From contig JAPLKB010000016.1 of the NCBI GenBank assembly GCA_026388275.1, positions 1 through 64,000 of the forward strand: 64,000 bases of DNA, read 5' to 3'. This document shows, piece by piece, positions 9,112-17,677 of the stretch (the stretch's first letter is position 1; each line of letters begins with the position of its first letter). Source of the DNA: Pseudomonadota bacterium (GTDB lineage: Bacteria; Desulfobacterota; Syntrophorhabdia; Syntrophorhabdales; Syntrophorhabdaceae). The notes beneath the pieces were generated by a model, which was not told the origin of the DNA, ran no database searches, and worked only from the letters and a program-made list of their open reading frames with translations. The position numbers and the translations under genes were made by a program.

Positions 9112-11010
9112 ATGCTTATAGTTACAGACCTTTCAAAGGCATACGGCAGACAGGTTCTCTTCGACAACATCTCTTTTTCAGTAAATCCTGGTGAACGAAT
9201 CGGCTTCACCGGTAGAAACGGTTCGGGCAAGACAACGCTCTTCAGACTTATACTTGGTGAGGAGGAACCTGATTCAGGTAAAATTCGTATTCCCAACGGA
9301 TATACGATCCAATACCTCTCCCAACACATTAATTTTACCAAAAGTTCTGTCCTGGAAGAAGCTTGTCTGGACTTGAAGACTGCGGAAGACGGTAGGGATG
9401 AGGCCTACAGGGTAAAGTCCATCCTCTCCGGACTTGGTTTTTCTCCGGTCGAATTTCATCGTAATCCACAACATTTATCAGGCGGTTTCCAGGTACGCTT
9501 GAATCTTGCAAAGATATTGGCATCGGGGCCAAACCTACTTCTTCTTGACGAACCGACAAACTACCTCGACATTGTGTCGGTTAGATGGCTCATACAATTC
9601 CTGCAGACATGGAAAGATGAACTCATTCTTATTACACATGACCGTGCATTTATGAATAGCGTTACTACTCACACGATGGGCATTCACCGCCAGAACATCC
9701 GTAAGATTGCAGGTTCAACAGAAAAGCTTTATCAGCAGATACTCCAGGATGAAGAGGTTTACGAAAAGACCCGGGCAAATGATGAGAGAAAAATGAAGGA
9801 GGTTGAGCTTTTTGTTAACCGGTTCAGGGCTCAGGCATCGAGGGCAAAGGCCGTCCAGTCAAGGGTAAGGATGCTTGAGAAAAAGGAAAAGCGTGAAAAA
9901 CTAACAGAGATTCCTGAGCTTGATTTCAGTTTTAATTCAGCGCCCTTCCCTGGAAAATGGCTTATAGAGGCTCATAATGTATCATTTTCTTTTTCAGAAG
10001 ATACTCCTCCCCTAATTCATAACTTCAGGGCGGCCATTAAAAAGAGTGACCGTATAGGTATTATCGGCAAGAACGGCAAGGGTAAGACAACCCTTCTCAA
10101 CCTGCTTGCGGGCGAGCTTCAACCCGTGCAGGGCGAAATCAGATACAACCAGAATCTGAAGCTCGCCTATTTCGGACAGACTAATGTTGCAAGGCTTGAT
10201 CCGGATAAAACAGTTCTCGAAGAGGTGCTTGATGCCCATCCAGCCCATAGTCTCGGCTCCGCCCGTGGTATATGCGGATCAATGATGTTTGATGGCGATA
10301 ATGCGTTAAAAAAAGTCTCTGTATTGTCCGGCGGAGAAAAAAGCAGGGTACTGATAGGAAAACTCCTTGTAAGCCCTGCAAATCTGATTCTGCTGGATGA
10401 ACCGGACAACCACCTTGATGCGGAATCAATAGACTCTCTCGTAGCGGCAATCGACATATTCACAGGTGCTGTCCTGTTTGTAACTCACAGCGAAATGATA
10501 CTCAGGGCAATTGCGACCAAGTTAATAATCTTTGATAATGGAAAAATAAGTATCTTCGAGGGCTCGTATGACGATTTTCTCGAAAGGATAGGCTGGGAAG
10601 ACGAAAAAACAATCACAAAGGTAAACAACGAAAACATGTTAGAATCTCAGAATAAAGGGGCCAGCAGAAAGGATATGCGGCGGGTTCGTGCCCGTTTGAT
10701 TGAAAGCCGCTCAAGAGCGTTGGGGCCACTTCAGCAAGAGATTGAAGCGCTTGAAAAAGCAATAACAAAACTTGAAAACCGGATCGAAGACGACAACCAA
10801 TCTCTTATCCGTGCGTCTAATGTGGGCGATGGAAAGACAATCACATCGCTTTCTATCTCTATCCACAGCTCAAAGATAGAGATAGAACATCTTTTTGATG
10901 AACTTGACAGGCTGACCGGCGAACATCACAGAAAATCTATGGAGTTTGAGGAGCAATTCGATGCCCTTGCAGACAGCTTACTGGGCCAAGATAGGAAGGG
11001 GCATTCTTGA
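9112..11010 (+). CDS. ABC-F family ATPase (Uup/EttA-like)
   Basis: A 632-residue soluble protein with two ABC ATPase domains and no membrane segments. Walker A sites are GRNGSGKTT and GKNGKGKTT. Signature regions HLSGGFQVR and VLSGGEKSR and Walker B LLLLDEPTN and LILLDEPDN are present, with a charged linker between the domains and a C-terminal coiled coil. ABC-F proteins act on the ribosome (translation factor or antibiotic protection) or, in Uup, in DNA/ribosome housekeeping. The ATG at 9112 with GGACAGG upstream is preferred to the GTG at 9079, which overlaps mtgA. Confidence 0.9.
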   Translation: MLIVTDLSKAYGRQVLFDNISFSVNPGERIGFTGRNGSGKTTLFRLILGEEEPDSGKIRIPNGYTIQYLSQHINFTKSSVLEEACLDLKTAEDGRDEAYRVKSILSGLGFSPVEFHRNPQHLSGGFQVRLNLAKILASGPNLLLLDEPTNYLDIVSVRWLIQFLQTWKDELILITHDRAFMNSVTTHTMGIHRQNIRKIAGSTEKLYQQILQDEEVYEKTRANDERKMKEVELFVNRFRAQASRAKAVQSRVRMLEKKEKREKLTEIPELDFSFNSAPFPGKWLIEAHNVSFSFSEDTPPLIHNFRAAIKKSDRIGIIGKNGKGKTTLLNLLAGELQPVQGEIRYNQNLKLAYFGQTNVARLDPDKTVLEEVLDAHPAHSLGSARGICGSMMFDGDNALKKVSVLSGGEKSRVLIGKLLVSPANLILLDEPDNHLDAESIDSLVAAIDIFTGAVLFVTHSEMILRAIATKLIIFDNGKISIFEGSYDDFLERIGWEDEKTITKVNNENMLESQNKGASRKDMRRVRARLIESRSRALGPLQQEIEALEKAITKLENRIEDDNQSLIRASNVGDGKTITSLSISIHSSKIEIEHLFDELDRLTGEHHRKSMEFEEQFDALADSLLGQDRKGHS

Positions 11011-11082
11011 TAACTCTGATCTGCTTATTGTAAACCGGGACAAACCGGGGCCGGTGTTTTGCGTAATTGGGTACACCAAGCC

Positions 11083-11712
11083 TTAATCTTTCTCCTTCAA
11101 GTAAAGAGGTGCCATGGGACTTTTGTGTGAGGCACCGTACCGCTTTATTGATGGGTAATATTCGGCGGCAAACTGGACCTTCCCCGCAACCTCCTCACCG
11201 GCAACCTCCGCAATAAAGGTGAGCATGAGATCGATACCGGCAGACACTCCCGCCGATGTCCAAATATCTCCATCATGTACAAAACGCTCTTCAACTACCA
11301 TGACATCCCCAAGGGTCTTCAAACGGCCAAGGGAGCTCCAATGGGTAGTGACCTTTTTTCCATATAGCAAACTGGCCTTGTGCAGCAGGAAAGTCCCGGT
11401 GCACACAGAAAATACAGCTTTGCACAGCCTTGCCTGTTCGGTGATAAAGTTAATAAGTACCGGATTGTCCACCTCCTGGCGAGCTCCCTGGCCGCCCGGT
11501 ACAAGAAGGAAATCAAGTTGAGGGCACTGCTCGAAGGATACATGAGGATTTACAGAGAGACCCTTCGCACAGATGACCGGCTCAAGCGACTCGGCCACAA
11601 TGAAGCGCTGCTCAGGTCCATCGGCGAATTTGCTCCACATGCCAATGATTTCCCATGGACCAACAAAATCAAGCTCTTCAACATCCGGAAAAACAAGAAT
11701 ACCAAAATTCAT
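11083..11712 (-). CDS. DJ-1/PfpI-family protein (isonitrile hydratase-like)
   Basis: A 209-residue single-domain protein of the class I glutamine amidotransferase-like fold. It starts GILVFPDVEELDFVGPWEI, the usual opening of the InhA/AraC-amidotransferase subgroup, and has the nucleophile C104 in SVCTGTFLL and an acidic residue at E13. No AraC DNA-binding domain follows. It could be an isonitrile hydratase-like enzyme or a stress protein. AAAGGA lies just upstream of the ATG. It is transcribed toward the ABC-F gene (convergent). Confidence 0.85.
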   Translation of the reverse strand: MNFGILVFPDVEELDFVGPWEIIGMWSKFADGPEQRFIVAESLEPVICAKGLSVNPHVSFEQCPQLDFLLVPGGQGARQEVDNPVLINFITEQARLCKAVFSVCTGTFLLHKASLLYGKKVTTHWSSLGRLKTLGDVMVVEERFVHDGDIWTSAGVSAGIDLMLTFIAEVAGEEVAGKVQFAAEYYPSIKRYGASHKSPMAPLYLKEKD

Positions 11713-11989
11713 TACAGTCCTTTATGGAAGGTCTAATCCATACTTCCGAGAACGTACAGAACCGGGATTTTTCTGTGTGTACTCTGCGAATAACGGGCAG
11801 ACCTGATTTTCTATTTTATGATAAATCATATCAATATTACAGTACCATTTAAAAATAAAAAAGGGTTTTATAACAAACAGCGACCAGCCTGCCGGGTTGG
11901 CGCTCCGTAGCAGAAGCGAGCCCCGGATAACTATCTTAGGTTTTCAACGTATTAGCACCTGGTAAATACACGAAAATAATGAAATAGCC
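11713..11989. other. Spacer with weak repeat remnant
   Basis: No gene recognised. Bases 11900-11935 (GGCGCTCC..GCGAGCCCCGGATAA) resemble the tail of the repeat elements at 13.6, 16.1, 20.0 and 36.4 kb and may be a decayed copy. Confidence 0.35.
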
Positions 11990-12223
11990 TTATAGTAAAA
12001 GCTCATGCATCTCGCTTATGTGGATGGTAGATTCCAGTGCTTCAATAACTGCTTCCTTCTGTTCCGGGAGGAAGCGCAGGCAGACTCCACAATCGGAGCT
12101 TATGCTCCGCGGTACCGGGATGAGTTTGTGGGGTATGCCTGCTCCTTTGAGTATCTTCTCTGCCTTCATAACATGACTTACAGAGTCAAATAATGCAACG
12201 CAGTAATGCTGATCAGCTTTCAC
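11990..12223 (-). CDS. DUF3343 protein (putative Se/S carrier)
   Basis: A 77-residue protein of the DUF3343 family, with the pattern VALFDSVSHVMKAEKILKGA, the PVPRSISSDCGVCLRF core and a conserved cysteine pair (C-x2-C). These proteins are encoded next to yedF and are thought to handle selenium or sulfur. Here the ATG overlaps the yedF stop by 4 bp, so the pair is translationally coupled. No selenocysteine machinery (selA, selB, selD) is in the window. Confidence 0.85.
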   Translation of the reverse strand: MKADQHYCVALFDSVSHVMKAEKILKGAGIPHKLIPVPRSISSDCGVCLRFLPEQKEAVIEALESTIHISEMHELLL

Positions 12224-12834
12224 GGCTTGACAATCCTTCCTGCTGTTGACAGAGTTCCTGCAATATCATACATATTTGATATAGTCCCTGCGCCGATCCT
12301 GCCGGTAAGATTAAAATAGTTTGCGCAGGTGCCACATATAAGCAGCTTCACGCCCTTTTCCTGGAGTGCCTTCAGGTCGTCGATAACATCAGAGTAGGAA
12401 GCTGTAAGTTGCACGCCGGTATTATAAAAGATCATTATATCCGGCTTATGATCCAGATCAACAGCAGTGTGTATGAATGCCTTCATAAGAACTGCACCCA
12501 GTTCGTCGTTTCCGTGTCCCATGATACTTGATGCTATAACAAATATGGTAGGTCCCTGCGCAGACATCGGTACATCTTCAGAGCACATGCACGTCGATGC
12601 TGCATCTCCTCCGGTCTTTTTATCCTGTTTTTTAATATGCATCCTGAAAATACCGCCGGTCTCCTCTGTTATGTCAACGGCACATCCTGAACTTACAGCA
12701 AGGCGCTTAACGTTTTCCCTTGCAGTCTCATTGTCTACAATAACAGTCACATCATTGTGCGAATCCAAAGCCTTTTTTGTAAGAATAACCGGTTCAGGAC
12801 ATGCAAGTCCCTTTGCATTAACCAATTCCGACAT
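12220..12834 (-). CDS. yedF: YedF-type sulfurtransferase-like selenium metabolism protein
   Basis: A 204-residue two-domain protein. Residues 1-70 form a TusA-like domain with the GLACPEP motif (active C12); residues 90-204 form a DsrE/DsrF-like domain with several cysteines, including CGTCANYF. This is the family named yedF in selenium-utilising anaerobes; the reaction is not established. It sits in a minus-strand run: regulatory leader, reductase relic, TusA-like pseudogene, yedF, DUF3343. The start has AAAGGAGG upstream. Confidence 0.88.
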   Translation of the reverse strand: MSELVNAKGLACPEPVILTKKALDSHNDVTVIVDNETARENVKRLAVSSGCAVDITEETGGIFRMHIKKQDKKTGGDAASTCMCSEDVPMSAQGPTIFVIASSIMGHGNDELGAVLMKAFIHTAVDLDHKPDIMIFYNTGVQLTASYSDVIDDLKALQEKGVKLLICGTCANYFNLTGRIGAGTISNMYDIAGTLSTAGRIVKP

Positions 12835-12882
12835 GATTTCCTCCTTTTGGCTCTGTTATGCCTCAATTCATTAGTCATTTTG

Positions 12883-13163
12883 TTAATATATTCCATCTGT
12901 TCTCAAAACTGAAGTAATATTCTGATCCAACATTGTTTTTCTCAAGCGTATCCAGTAGACATCCCCGGATTCCCCGGTAACATCTACCAAAAATGTTACA
13001 TGCACCCCTGAACAACCTGAGTTGCATCCCCAAAAGCTTGAGGCTTTCCAGGATTGATATTTCATCCACTATGATGGTAATTTCGTCGTACAATTCGAGT
13101 ACGTTTTTTGCCAGAATAACTGTTGCACACAGCCAAGTCCTTTTGCGTTGAACTGTTAGACAT
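12883..13163 (-). pseudogene. Broken TusA/YedF-like gene
   Basis: Three minus-strand frames together give NAKGLGC, then VILAKNVLELYDEITIIVDE, then NSGCSGVHVTFLVDVTGESG. This parallels the intact yedF N-terminus next door (NAKGLACPEPVILTKKALDS, then SSGCAVDITEETGG). At least two frameshifts (near 13130 and 13020) separate the parts, and the proline after the active cysteine is lost. It is an inactivated paralogue lying directly upstream of yedF. Whether it was a TusA-only gene or a complete yedF cannot be told, because only the first domain remains. Confidence 0.75.
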
Positions 13164-13198
13164 TACCAGCCTCACAATAGTTCAATTGTAACAGTTTT

Positions 13199-13306
13199 TT
13201 ATCTATAGCCCTGCCTTTTTGAGATATTAATATGTTCCCAAAGGAGCGCGTCATAGGCATTAAGATAAAGACCCAGATTCGACCACATTTGTGTGTAATT
13301 TGACAT
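13199..13306 (-). pseudogene. N-terminal relic of a double-cubane-cluster reductase / 2-hydroxyacyl-CoA dehydratase-like gene
   Basis: An ATG at 13306 with a near-perfect ACAGGAGG ribosome binding site opens a 35-codon frame starting MSNYTQMWSNLGLYLNAYDA. This resembles the opening of the 2-hydroxyacyl-CoA dehydratase D-like double-cubane-cluster proteins (pattern Y..MW..LG.....HD.L). The frame stops after ISKRQGYR, where the family continues for about 380 residues. Such genes often neighbour DUF3343 and yedF, which supports the assignment. The start signals have survived, but nearly the whole gene is deleted. Confidence 0.55.
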
Positions 13307-13323
13307 GTAAACCTCCTGTGAGA

Positions 13324-13445
13324 TAAAAAAATCCGGCCGCAGGCATCTGCGCCGGATTCACAAGAGGCGTGATAATATGGTTAAGGCGGAGAAACTGCGG
13401 TAACGGTCATAAAGGGAAGCCGCACGGGCTCCCGATTAGTTTCTC
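13324..13445 (-). promoter_or_regulatory. Structured leader with terminator: candidate riboswitch or attenuator
   Basis: Reading the minus strand, an 8-bp closing stem (GAGAAACT at 13445-13438 with AGTTTCTC at 13396-13389) encloses an inner hairpin (GGGAGCC at 13433-13427 with GGCTTCCC at 13421-13414). About 30 nt later comes a strong intrinsic terminator, and about 20 nt after that the ribosome binding site of the reductase relic. A nested junction followed by a terminator in a leader is the layout of a riboswitch or attenuator. I could not match it to the Moco, c-di-GMP, cobalamin, THF, fluoride or SAM consensus from memory. The ligand is unknown. Confidence 0.5.
13325..13358 (-). terminator. 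Intrinsic terminator in the leader
   Basis: Minus-strand hairpin AATCCGGCGCAG (13358-13347), loop ATGC, and CTGCGGCCGGATT (13342-13330), a 12-bp stem with one bulged C, followed by six T. It stands before, not after, the reductase relic start, so it probably controls read-through into the relic-yedF-DUF3343 transcript. Confidence 0.8.
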
Positions 13446-13558
13446 AACTTAATGGAATAAATATATTTTCTATTCTGCACATATCTTATTAAACATCCTT
13501 ATTTTTTGATTATACATATTACCCAAAAAATCTATAAAAAGTCAAGACTTAGACGCTC

Positions 13559-13790
13559 ATACCAAGTCGCATTCAAATGCACATTGAGGCAGCGACGATG
13601 AGCCTACGCAGGCGTACAAGGATTTGCTTAGCTCACTCAGTGAGCGAGAGGGGGAGGCCGGGGTACCCACCACAGTGGGTCGAGATTTGCTGGCGGAGGG
13701 GGCGACCGGTTACCCGCTTGCGGGTGTCCCGGAAATAGGGGAGTGCAAGGAGGAGATATCAAAGATGTGCGATTGAATGCGACTTGGTAT
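13559..13790. repeat. MITE-like element, 232 bp, with terminal inverted repeats
   Basis: The left end 13559-13583 and right end 13766-13790 are inverted repeats matching at 23 of 25 positions, both starting ATACCAAGTCGCATTCAA. Inside are a GCTCAC/GTGAGC hairpin (about 13630), an ACCCAC/GTGGGT hairpin (about 13663) and ACCCGC/GCGGGT (about 13713). No protein is encoded. Parts recur at 16.1, 20.0 and 36.4 kb. Confidence 0.85.
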
Positions 13791-14060
13791 CAAACCCTCC
13801 CTGGTGCCCTCCGGTGTTTTTTAAAACAGAGTAAAAGATAAGAATTTATGAATTATCAGGAATATCATTGGAAGAGGTTTTTAGAACGGCGGGATGTAAA
13901 GGTCAAAAACATATCTCTCGCAGAGCCCGCGGAGTACGCAGAGAGAGGCAGGCTGTATCCGATGTCCGAAGACCTGCCGGAGGTAATGACGGAAACTGTT
14001 TCCGTCATTACGGAAATCCATGAAAACACCAATATCTACAATTAGTTGCATGATTTATAT
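13791..14060. other. Non-coding spacer with a 13-bp perfect hairpin
   Basis: A 65-codon frame from 13848 contains AEPAEYAER, typical of translated repeats, and I do not take it as a gene. Bases 13983-13995 and 13999-14011 form a perfect 13-bp inverted repeat (GTAATGACGGAAA) around CTG. Its centre ACTGTT recalls the palindromes of the repeat family at 14.1, 43.2 and 45.2 kb. Confidence 0.5.
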
Positions 14061-14203
14061 TTAAAACTTAGTTTTTTGTCGGCAAGGCGCTCTTTCTACC
14101 AAATCTATAAGTTGAGTTTGCAGTGGCACAGCGTGTAACACACTGTTTATATTGGCTTTTGAGGCTGATTGTAGATTTGCCGACACAGTGTCGGCAAATT
14201 GCT
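14061..14203 (-). repeat. Hairpin repeat, family B copy 1
   Basis: Contains a 25-nt near-perfect palindrome at 14175-14199 (12-bp arms ATTTGCCGACAC around a central A) and a weaker hairpin CAGCGTG..CACACTG about 45 bp away. Read on the minus strand it gives FADTVSANLQSASKANINSV, resembling the translation of the copies at 43.2 kb (FADNVSATIAENVSTKLKI) and 45.2 kb (TDNVSVAFATNVVAKSKI). It may be a decayed coding repeat or a structured element. Confidence 0.55.
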
Positions 14204-14255
14204 TGAATGAATTTTTCGGAATGACGTCATTGGCGGATTTTTTCCCTGTCGAAAA

Positions 14256-14390
14256 TAATCTCCCCGTAGCAGAGCTGCGAGGTATCAGAGGAATGGGGAA
14301 CATGATTATCCCCCCTCACACTGCCCTCTCCATCAAGGGGCGAGGGAATGTGGTCACCCCGAAGCAGAGCTTCGAGGAATCAATTGATTT
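14256..14390. repeat. C/G-rich hairpin repeat, family C copy 1
   Basis: The order is CCCCGTAGCAGAGCTGCGAGG, then TCCCCCCTCAC, GCCCTCTCC, AGGGGCGAGGGA and CCCCGAAGCAGAGCTTCGAGG. The same order with different stem bases is found at 49.28-49.40 kb. The hairpins are imperfect here. Non-coding. Confidence 0.6.
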
Positions 14391-14773
14391 AAAATCCAGG
14401 TGCGGATCTTTCTTTCTAAAAGCCCATGTCTTTTTTTAGGATCTCGTAGTCTGTCCGGGTTTTGTTTTTCCTTTTTACTGCCAGAGTGGACTGATAATCC
14501 TTGCTGTCCTGCTCAATCTCTTTGAGAGGTAATATTCTTCGGATATTTCCGGCATTTCGGCTTGCGACTCACCAAATAGTCGAAAGATGATTTGTGTCTC
14601 ATATTGTTGTGATAATGATACAAAAAGCATCTCTTTACTAATATATGAGACTCAAAATTATTTCAACCTTAGCGCATACCTTTGTTGTACACAATCCTCC
14701 TTGTGGTATAATAAAAAAGGTTGGGAAAAAAACCATAAAAAATCCGGAGGATTTTTACAAAAGGAGGTAGCTT
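14391..14773. other. Spacer upstream of the symporter gene
   Basis: No gene recognised. A 9-bp inverted repeat (GTCTCATAT at 14596-14604 with ATATGAGAC at 14643-14651) lies upstream of the probable promoter at 14685-14712 and could be an operator or simple secondary structure. Confidence 0.4.
14685..14712 (+). promoter_or_regulatory. Sigma-70-type promoter for the symporter gene
   Basis: TTGTAC (14685-14690), a 16-bp spacer and TATAAT (14707-14712) lie about 60 bp before the start codon. Confidence 0.55.
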
Positions 14774-16132
14774 TTGAAAGGCATTCTTCTTTTTTCCATT
14801 TTCGGGTATGTTTGTCTGCTCTGGCTTACCGGCATATATGTGACGCGAAAGTCGAAATCCTCCGAGGCATACCTTGTGGCGTCACGGGGTCTTTCGGTGC
14901 CCTTTATTTCCGTGCTGATCGCCGGTACGTGGATTGGCGGCGTGTCTATTGTAGGGATGGCTCAGGGCGCTTTTATACATGGCATAAGCGCCCTCTGGTT
15001 CCAGGTCGGCATATGGATTGCTATGTTCGTCACGGCACTCCTTTTTGACAAGATTCTTGGCGGCAGAAAGACCTATTCTATTCTCGATGTCGTGGGAAAC
15101 CTCTACGACAGCAAGACCGCAAAACTCGCCGGAATCCTGCAACTGATTTTCTCCATATGGGTAGTAACCATGCAGATCGTCGGAGGGGGCGCTATCCTTT
15201 CTGTTATTCTAAAAGGACAGGTGTCTTTTGTTGAAGGAATGATCCTCACTGCCTTTGTTTTTACTCTTTACAATGTAATGGGCGGATTTGTTGCAACCGC
15301 CTATACCAACCTCATCCACATATGTGCTATCTTTATCGGCATTTTTATGGGCGGCATTTATGTTATTGTAAACAGCGAGGCCCTGGGAAGAATGGCGATG
15401 CATACCCATTACCTTACCCCTTTCGGAGACCTCGGGATCGGTCAGGCCCTGAGTTGGGCTTATATAAACTTTACCCTTGGTGTGCTTGCCCAGCCGGTAA
15501 TCAACACGGCATCGTCAGCCAGAAGTTCCGCTGAAGGCAGGATGGGGATTATCATAGGCAACCTCATCGCAATCCCTGTCGTTGTAATGGCGGCCCTCTG
15601 CGGCATTATCGCACGCGATATCTTCCCCGACACCCCTTCTCTTGCTGCCTTGCCGTCCTTGCTGACTGTAGTGCCTCCCGTCGTTGCCGTTTTTTTTCTC
15701 ATAAGTATGTGGGCCCCCCTTATGAGTTCCGGGTCACCCTTCCTGATGGGTGCCACTACCCTGGCCGTGAAAGGATACATAGGCCCGGTTTTCAATATAC
15801 AAAACGACCGGACATTACTTCTTGTATCCAGGGTCACAACACTTCTCATAGGCGCTGTGGCATTGCTTCTCGGGTTTTTTGTAAAAGAGATTCTCAGGGA
15901 AGTAACATGGCTTGCCGTTTTTCTAAGCGCCATAGTCTATATCGTCTTTATAGGCTGGTCCGGGAAGAAAGTGGGCAGCGGATATGCCTTTGCATCTTTG
16001 TTGGGTACCGCCATTATTGTTATCCTTTGTTTTTTCAGCGGGTTCCATAAGATCATCCATCCAATTTGGATCGTAACGGCATATATTATCATTGTTATGG
16101 GTACCGGTATGTTTTGCGGAAAGAAAGTATAA
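14774..16132 (+). CDS. Sodium:solute symporter (SSS family)
   Basis: A 452-residue integral membrane protein with about 12-13 hydrophobic segments. Family marks include SSEAYLVASRGLS near the N-terminus, GTWIGGVSIVGMAQGAF and the YNVMGGFVATAYTN region of sodium:solute symporters. It should import a small organic solute with Na+; the substrate cannot be read from sequence. The start is a TTG at 14774 with a perfect AAAGGAGGT five bases upstream, the only well-placed start. The stop is followed after 2 bp by a repeat element. Confidence 0.88.
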   Translation: MKGILLFSIFGYVCLLWLTGIYVTRKSKSSEAYLVASRGLSVPFISVLIAGTWIGGVSIVGMAQGAFIHGISALWFQVGIWIAMFVTALLFDKILGGRKTYSILDVVGNLYDSKTAKLAGILQLIFSIWVVTMQIVGGGAILSVILKGQVSFVEGMILTAFVFTLYNVMGGFVATAYTNLIHICAIFIGIFMGGIYVIVNSEALGRMAMHTHYLTPFGDLGIGQALSWAYINFTLGVLAQPVINTASSARSSAEGRMGIIIGNLIAIPVVVMAALCGIIARDIFPDTPSLAALPSLLTVVPPVVAVFFLISMWAPLMSSGSPFLMGATTLAVKGYIGPVFNIQNDRTLLLVSRVTTLLIGAVALLLGFFVKEILREVTWLAVFLSAIVYIVFIGWSGKKVGSGYAFASLLGTAIIVILCFFSGFHKIIHPIWIVTAYIIIVMGTGMFCGKKV

Positions 16133-16134
16133 TA

Positions 16135-16306
16135 ATACCAATTAGGTTTCATGCATAGAACGAGGCGACGCAGGCATTAGCTCACACAGTGAGCGAGAAG
16201 GGGGGGCTCCGCGAGCTTTGCTTGTGGAGGGGGCGACGTGAGCCCCAGAAATAGCGGAGCGCGAAGAGGAGGCAACGAAGTTATATGATTGAAGGCGAAT
16301 TGGTAT
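16135..16306. repeat. MITE-like element, 172 bp (related to 13.6 kb copy)
   Basis: Ends are imperfect inverted repeats beginning ATACCAATT (16135 onward and complement up to 16306). Internal hairpins are GCTCAC-ACA-GTGAGC and GGGGCTC..GAGCCCC. It starts 2 bp after the symporter stop codon, so it forms that transcript's 3' end. Confidence 0.75.
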
Positions 16307-16381
16307 AATATATTTCCTGTTAGGATAAGCATTCGGTGTCGGGCTATCTCTCGAAAAGTACAGAAATAGCTATAAACAACC

Positions 16382-17572
16382 TTAGGCATGTTTTTTATTT
16401 GGAATGCGGATCCACCAGGCAGCAAAGAAATTGCAGATCGCAATCAATGCTCCTAACAGAAAAACATATTGAAATCCCAGTACGTCCCAGATTACGCCGC
16501 CCAGCAGTCCAACGGCAATAGAAAAGATATGATCAATGCTAACAGAACTCGTCAGGGCCGCCTGAACGTGAGAATCGTGAAGGGCGATCTTTTTCATATA
16601 CGTTGAGCGGGCCATATTGACTGACATAAGCATCTGATCCAAAAGGAAGCATATACAGGCAACAATAAAGGCAGGTCCTTCCGCCAAAAGAAACTTTGAA
16701 AATCCATAGCCGAGACAGACAAATACAAGCAGCACTGACTCTGACAAGAGTACTATTTTCTCACCGAGCTTGTCGATAGCCCAACCAAGAAAGGGCTGAA
16801 AAATAATGCCGATCCCACCTCCAAGCAGGACGAGTGTGGCGATTGTCTGCGTCGGTTGATGATAAATTGTCACCAGAACCCAGGGGCCGAAGGTTAGAAA
16901 TATCTGTTTCCGCGAACCGAAGAGCACTGAGAGAAGATAGTACAACCGATATTCCTTGTACAGCTTCAAATACACTTTGGGCTTATGTGTCTCCTCAGGC
17001 TTCATAACAAACATAAGCACCGCTGCCACTATAAAAGCAAAACAAGACAGCGCAAATGTGTGATGAAATGTAAATCCCAGAAACTTAAATCCCAGCAGCA
17101 CCAGAAGACTTCCTGCGATAACTGCGAAGTTTCTGATCGCGTTGAGTTGTCCCAGACGTTGTCCTATCCTGCCTTCTCTGGCAAGTTCCATACCAATAGC
17201 CGAAGACAGGGGTATAAAAAGATGCAGACCCGCACTATAGACGAACAGCCAGGCCACCATGATCATGTAGACAGGCGAAGCAAAACCGATAAGAAAGGCA
17301 CCCGCGGCACACAAAAGCATTGCCACTGCGCTTTGCCGACGACTGCAGAGAAACCAGAGCGAAACGGACACAAAAACGACAAGAAGGCCTGGCAATTCAC
17401 GCGGAAATTCAAGAAATGATCGTTGAAAGCCGGTTAGAGCAAAGCGTTCATTAAGAAAATTATTAAACGTAGAGTCAACAATGCTGAATGCTATACCCAT
17501 GGCCAACGACGCCAGAATAAAGAGCTTCAGTTCCCGTGACATTTGGTTTATGCGTGAAAAATATTTCATCAA
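16382..17572 (-). CDS. MFS transporter
   Basis: A 396-residue protein with about 12 hydrophobic segments and the MFS layout. The first half carries SIVDSTFNNFLNERFALTGF and ELAREGRIGQRLGQLNAIRN; the central loop is charged (KPEETHKPKVYLKLYKEYRL); the second half has FQPFLGWAIDKLGEK. The substrate is unknown. It lies convergent to the symporter gene and alone on its strand. The ATG start has no strong ribosome binding site. Confidence 0.87.
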   Translation of the reverse strand: MMKYFSRINQMSRELKLFILASLAMGIAFSIVDSTFNNFLNERFALTGFQRSFLEFPRELPGLLVVFVSVSLWFLCSRRQSAVAMLLCAAGAFLIGFASPVYMIMVAWLFVYSAGLHLFIPLSSAIGMELAREGRIGQRLGQLNAIRNFAVIAGSLLVLLGFKFLGFTFHHTFALSCFAFIVAAVLMFVMKPEETHKPKVYLKLYKEYRLYYLLSVLFGSRKQIFLTFGPWVLVTIYHQPTQTIATLVLLGGGIGIIFQPFLGWAIDKLGEKIVLLSESVLLVFVCLGYGFSKFLLAEGPAFIVACICFLLDQMLMSVNMARSTYMKKIALHDSHVQAALTSSVSIDHIFSIAVGLLGGVIWDVLGFQYVFLLGALIAICNFFAAWWIRIPNKKHA

Positions 17573-17677
17573 TCGTTATGTTAATCCAAAATATTTTTTT
17601 ACGGCCGTTTTTTAGAACAGAGGGTTTCCCTCTAATACCTGCTGCAAGCAGCAGTATATTTCACTGATGCTTGCAGA

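Noticed and set aside
12883-13163. Selenocysteine (in-frame TGA) as an explanation for the broken TusA-like gene
   Set aside because: The breaks are frame changes, not single in-frame TGA codons, and no SECIS-like hairpin follows.
13848-14045. A 65-codon plus-strand frame containing AEPAEYAER
   Set aside because: It runs through a repeat-like CGCAGAG tract and a perfect hairpin, with no ribosome binding site or family likeness. I treat it as non-coding.
14587-15048. A 153-codon plus-strand frame overlapping the symporter start
   Set aside because: It is in the wrong frame over the symporter, which has a perfect ribosome binding site and clear membrane segments.
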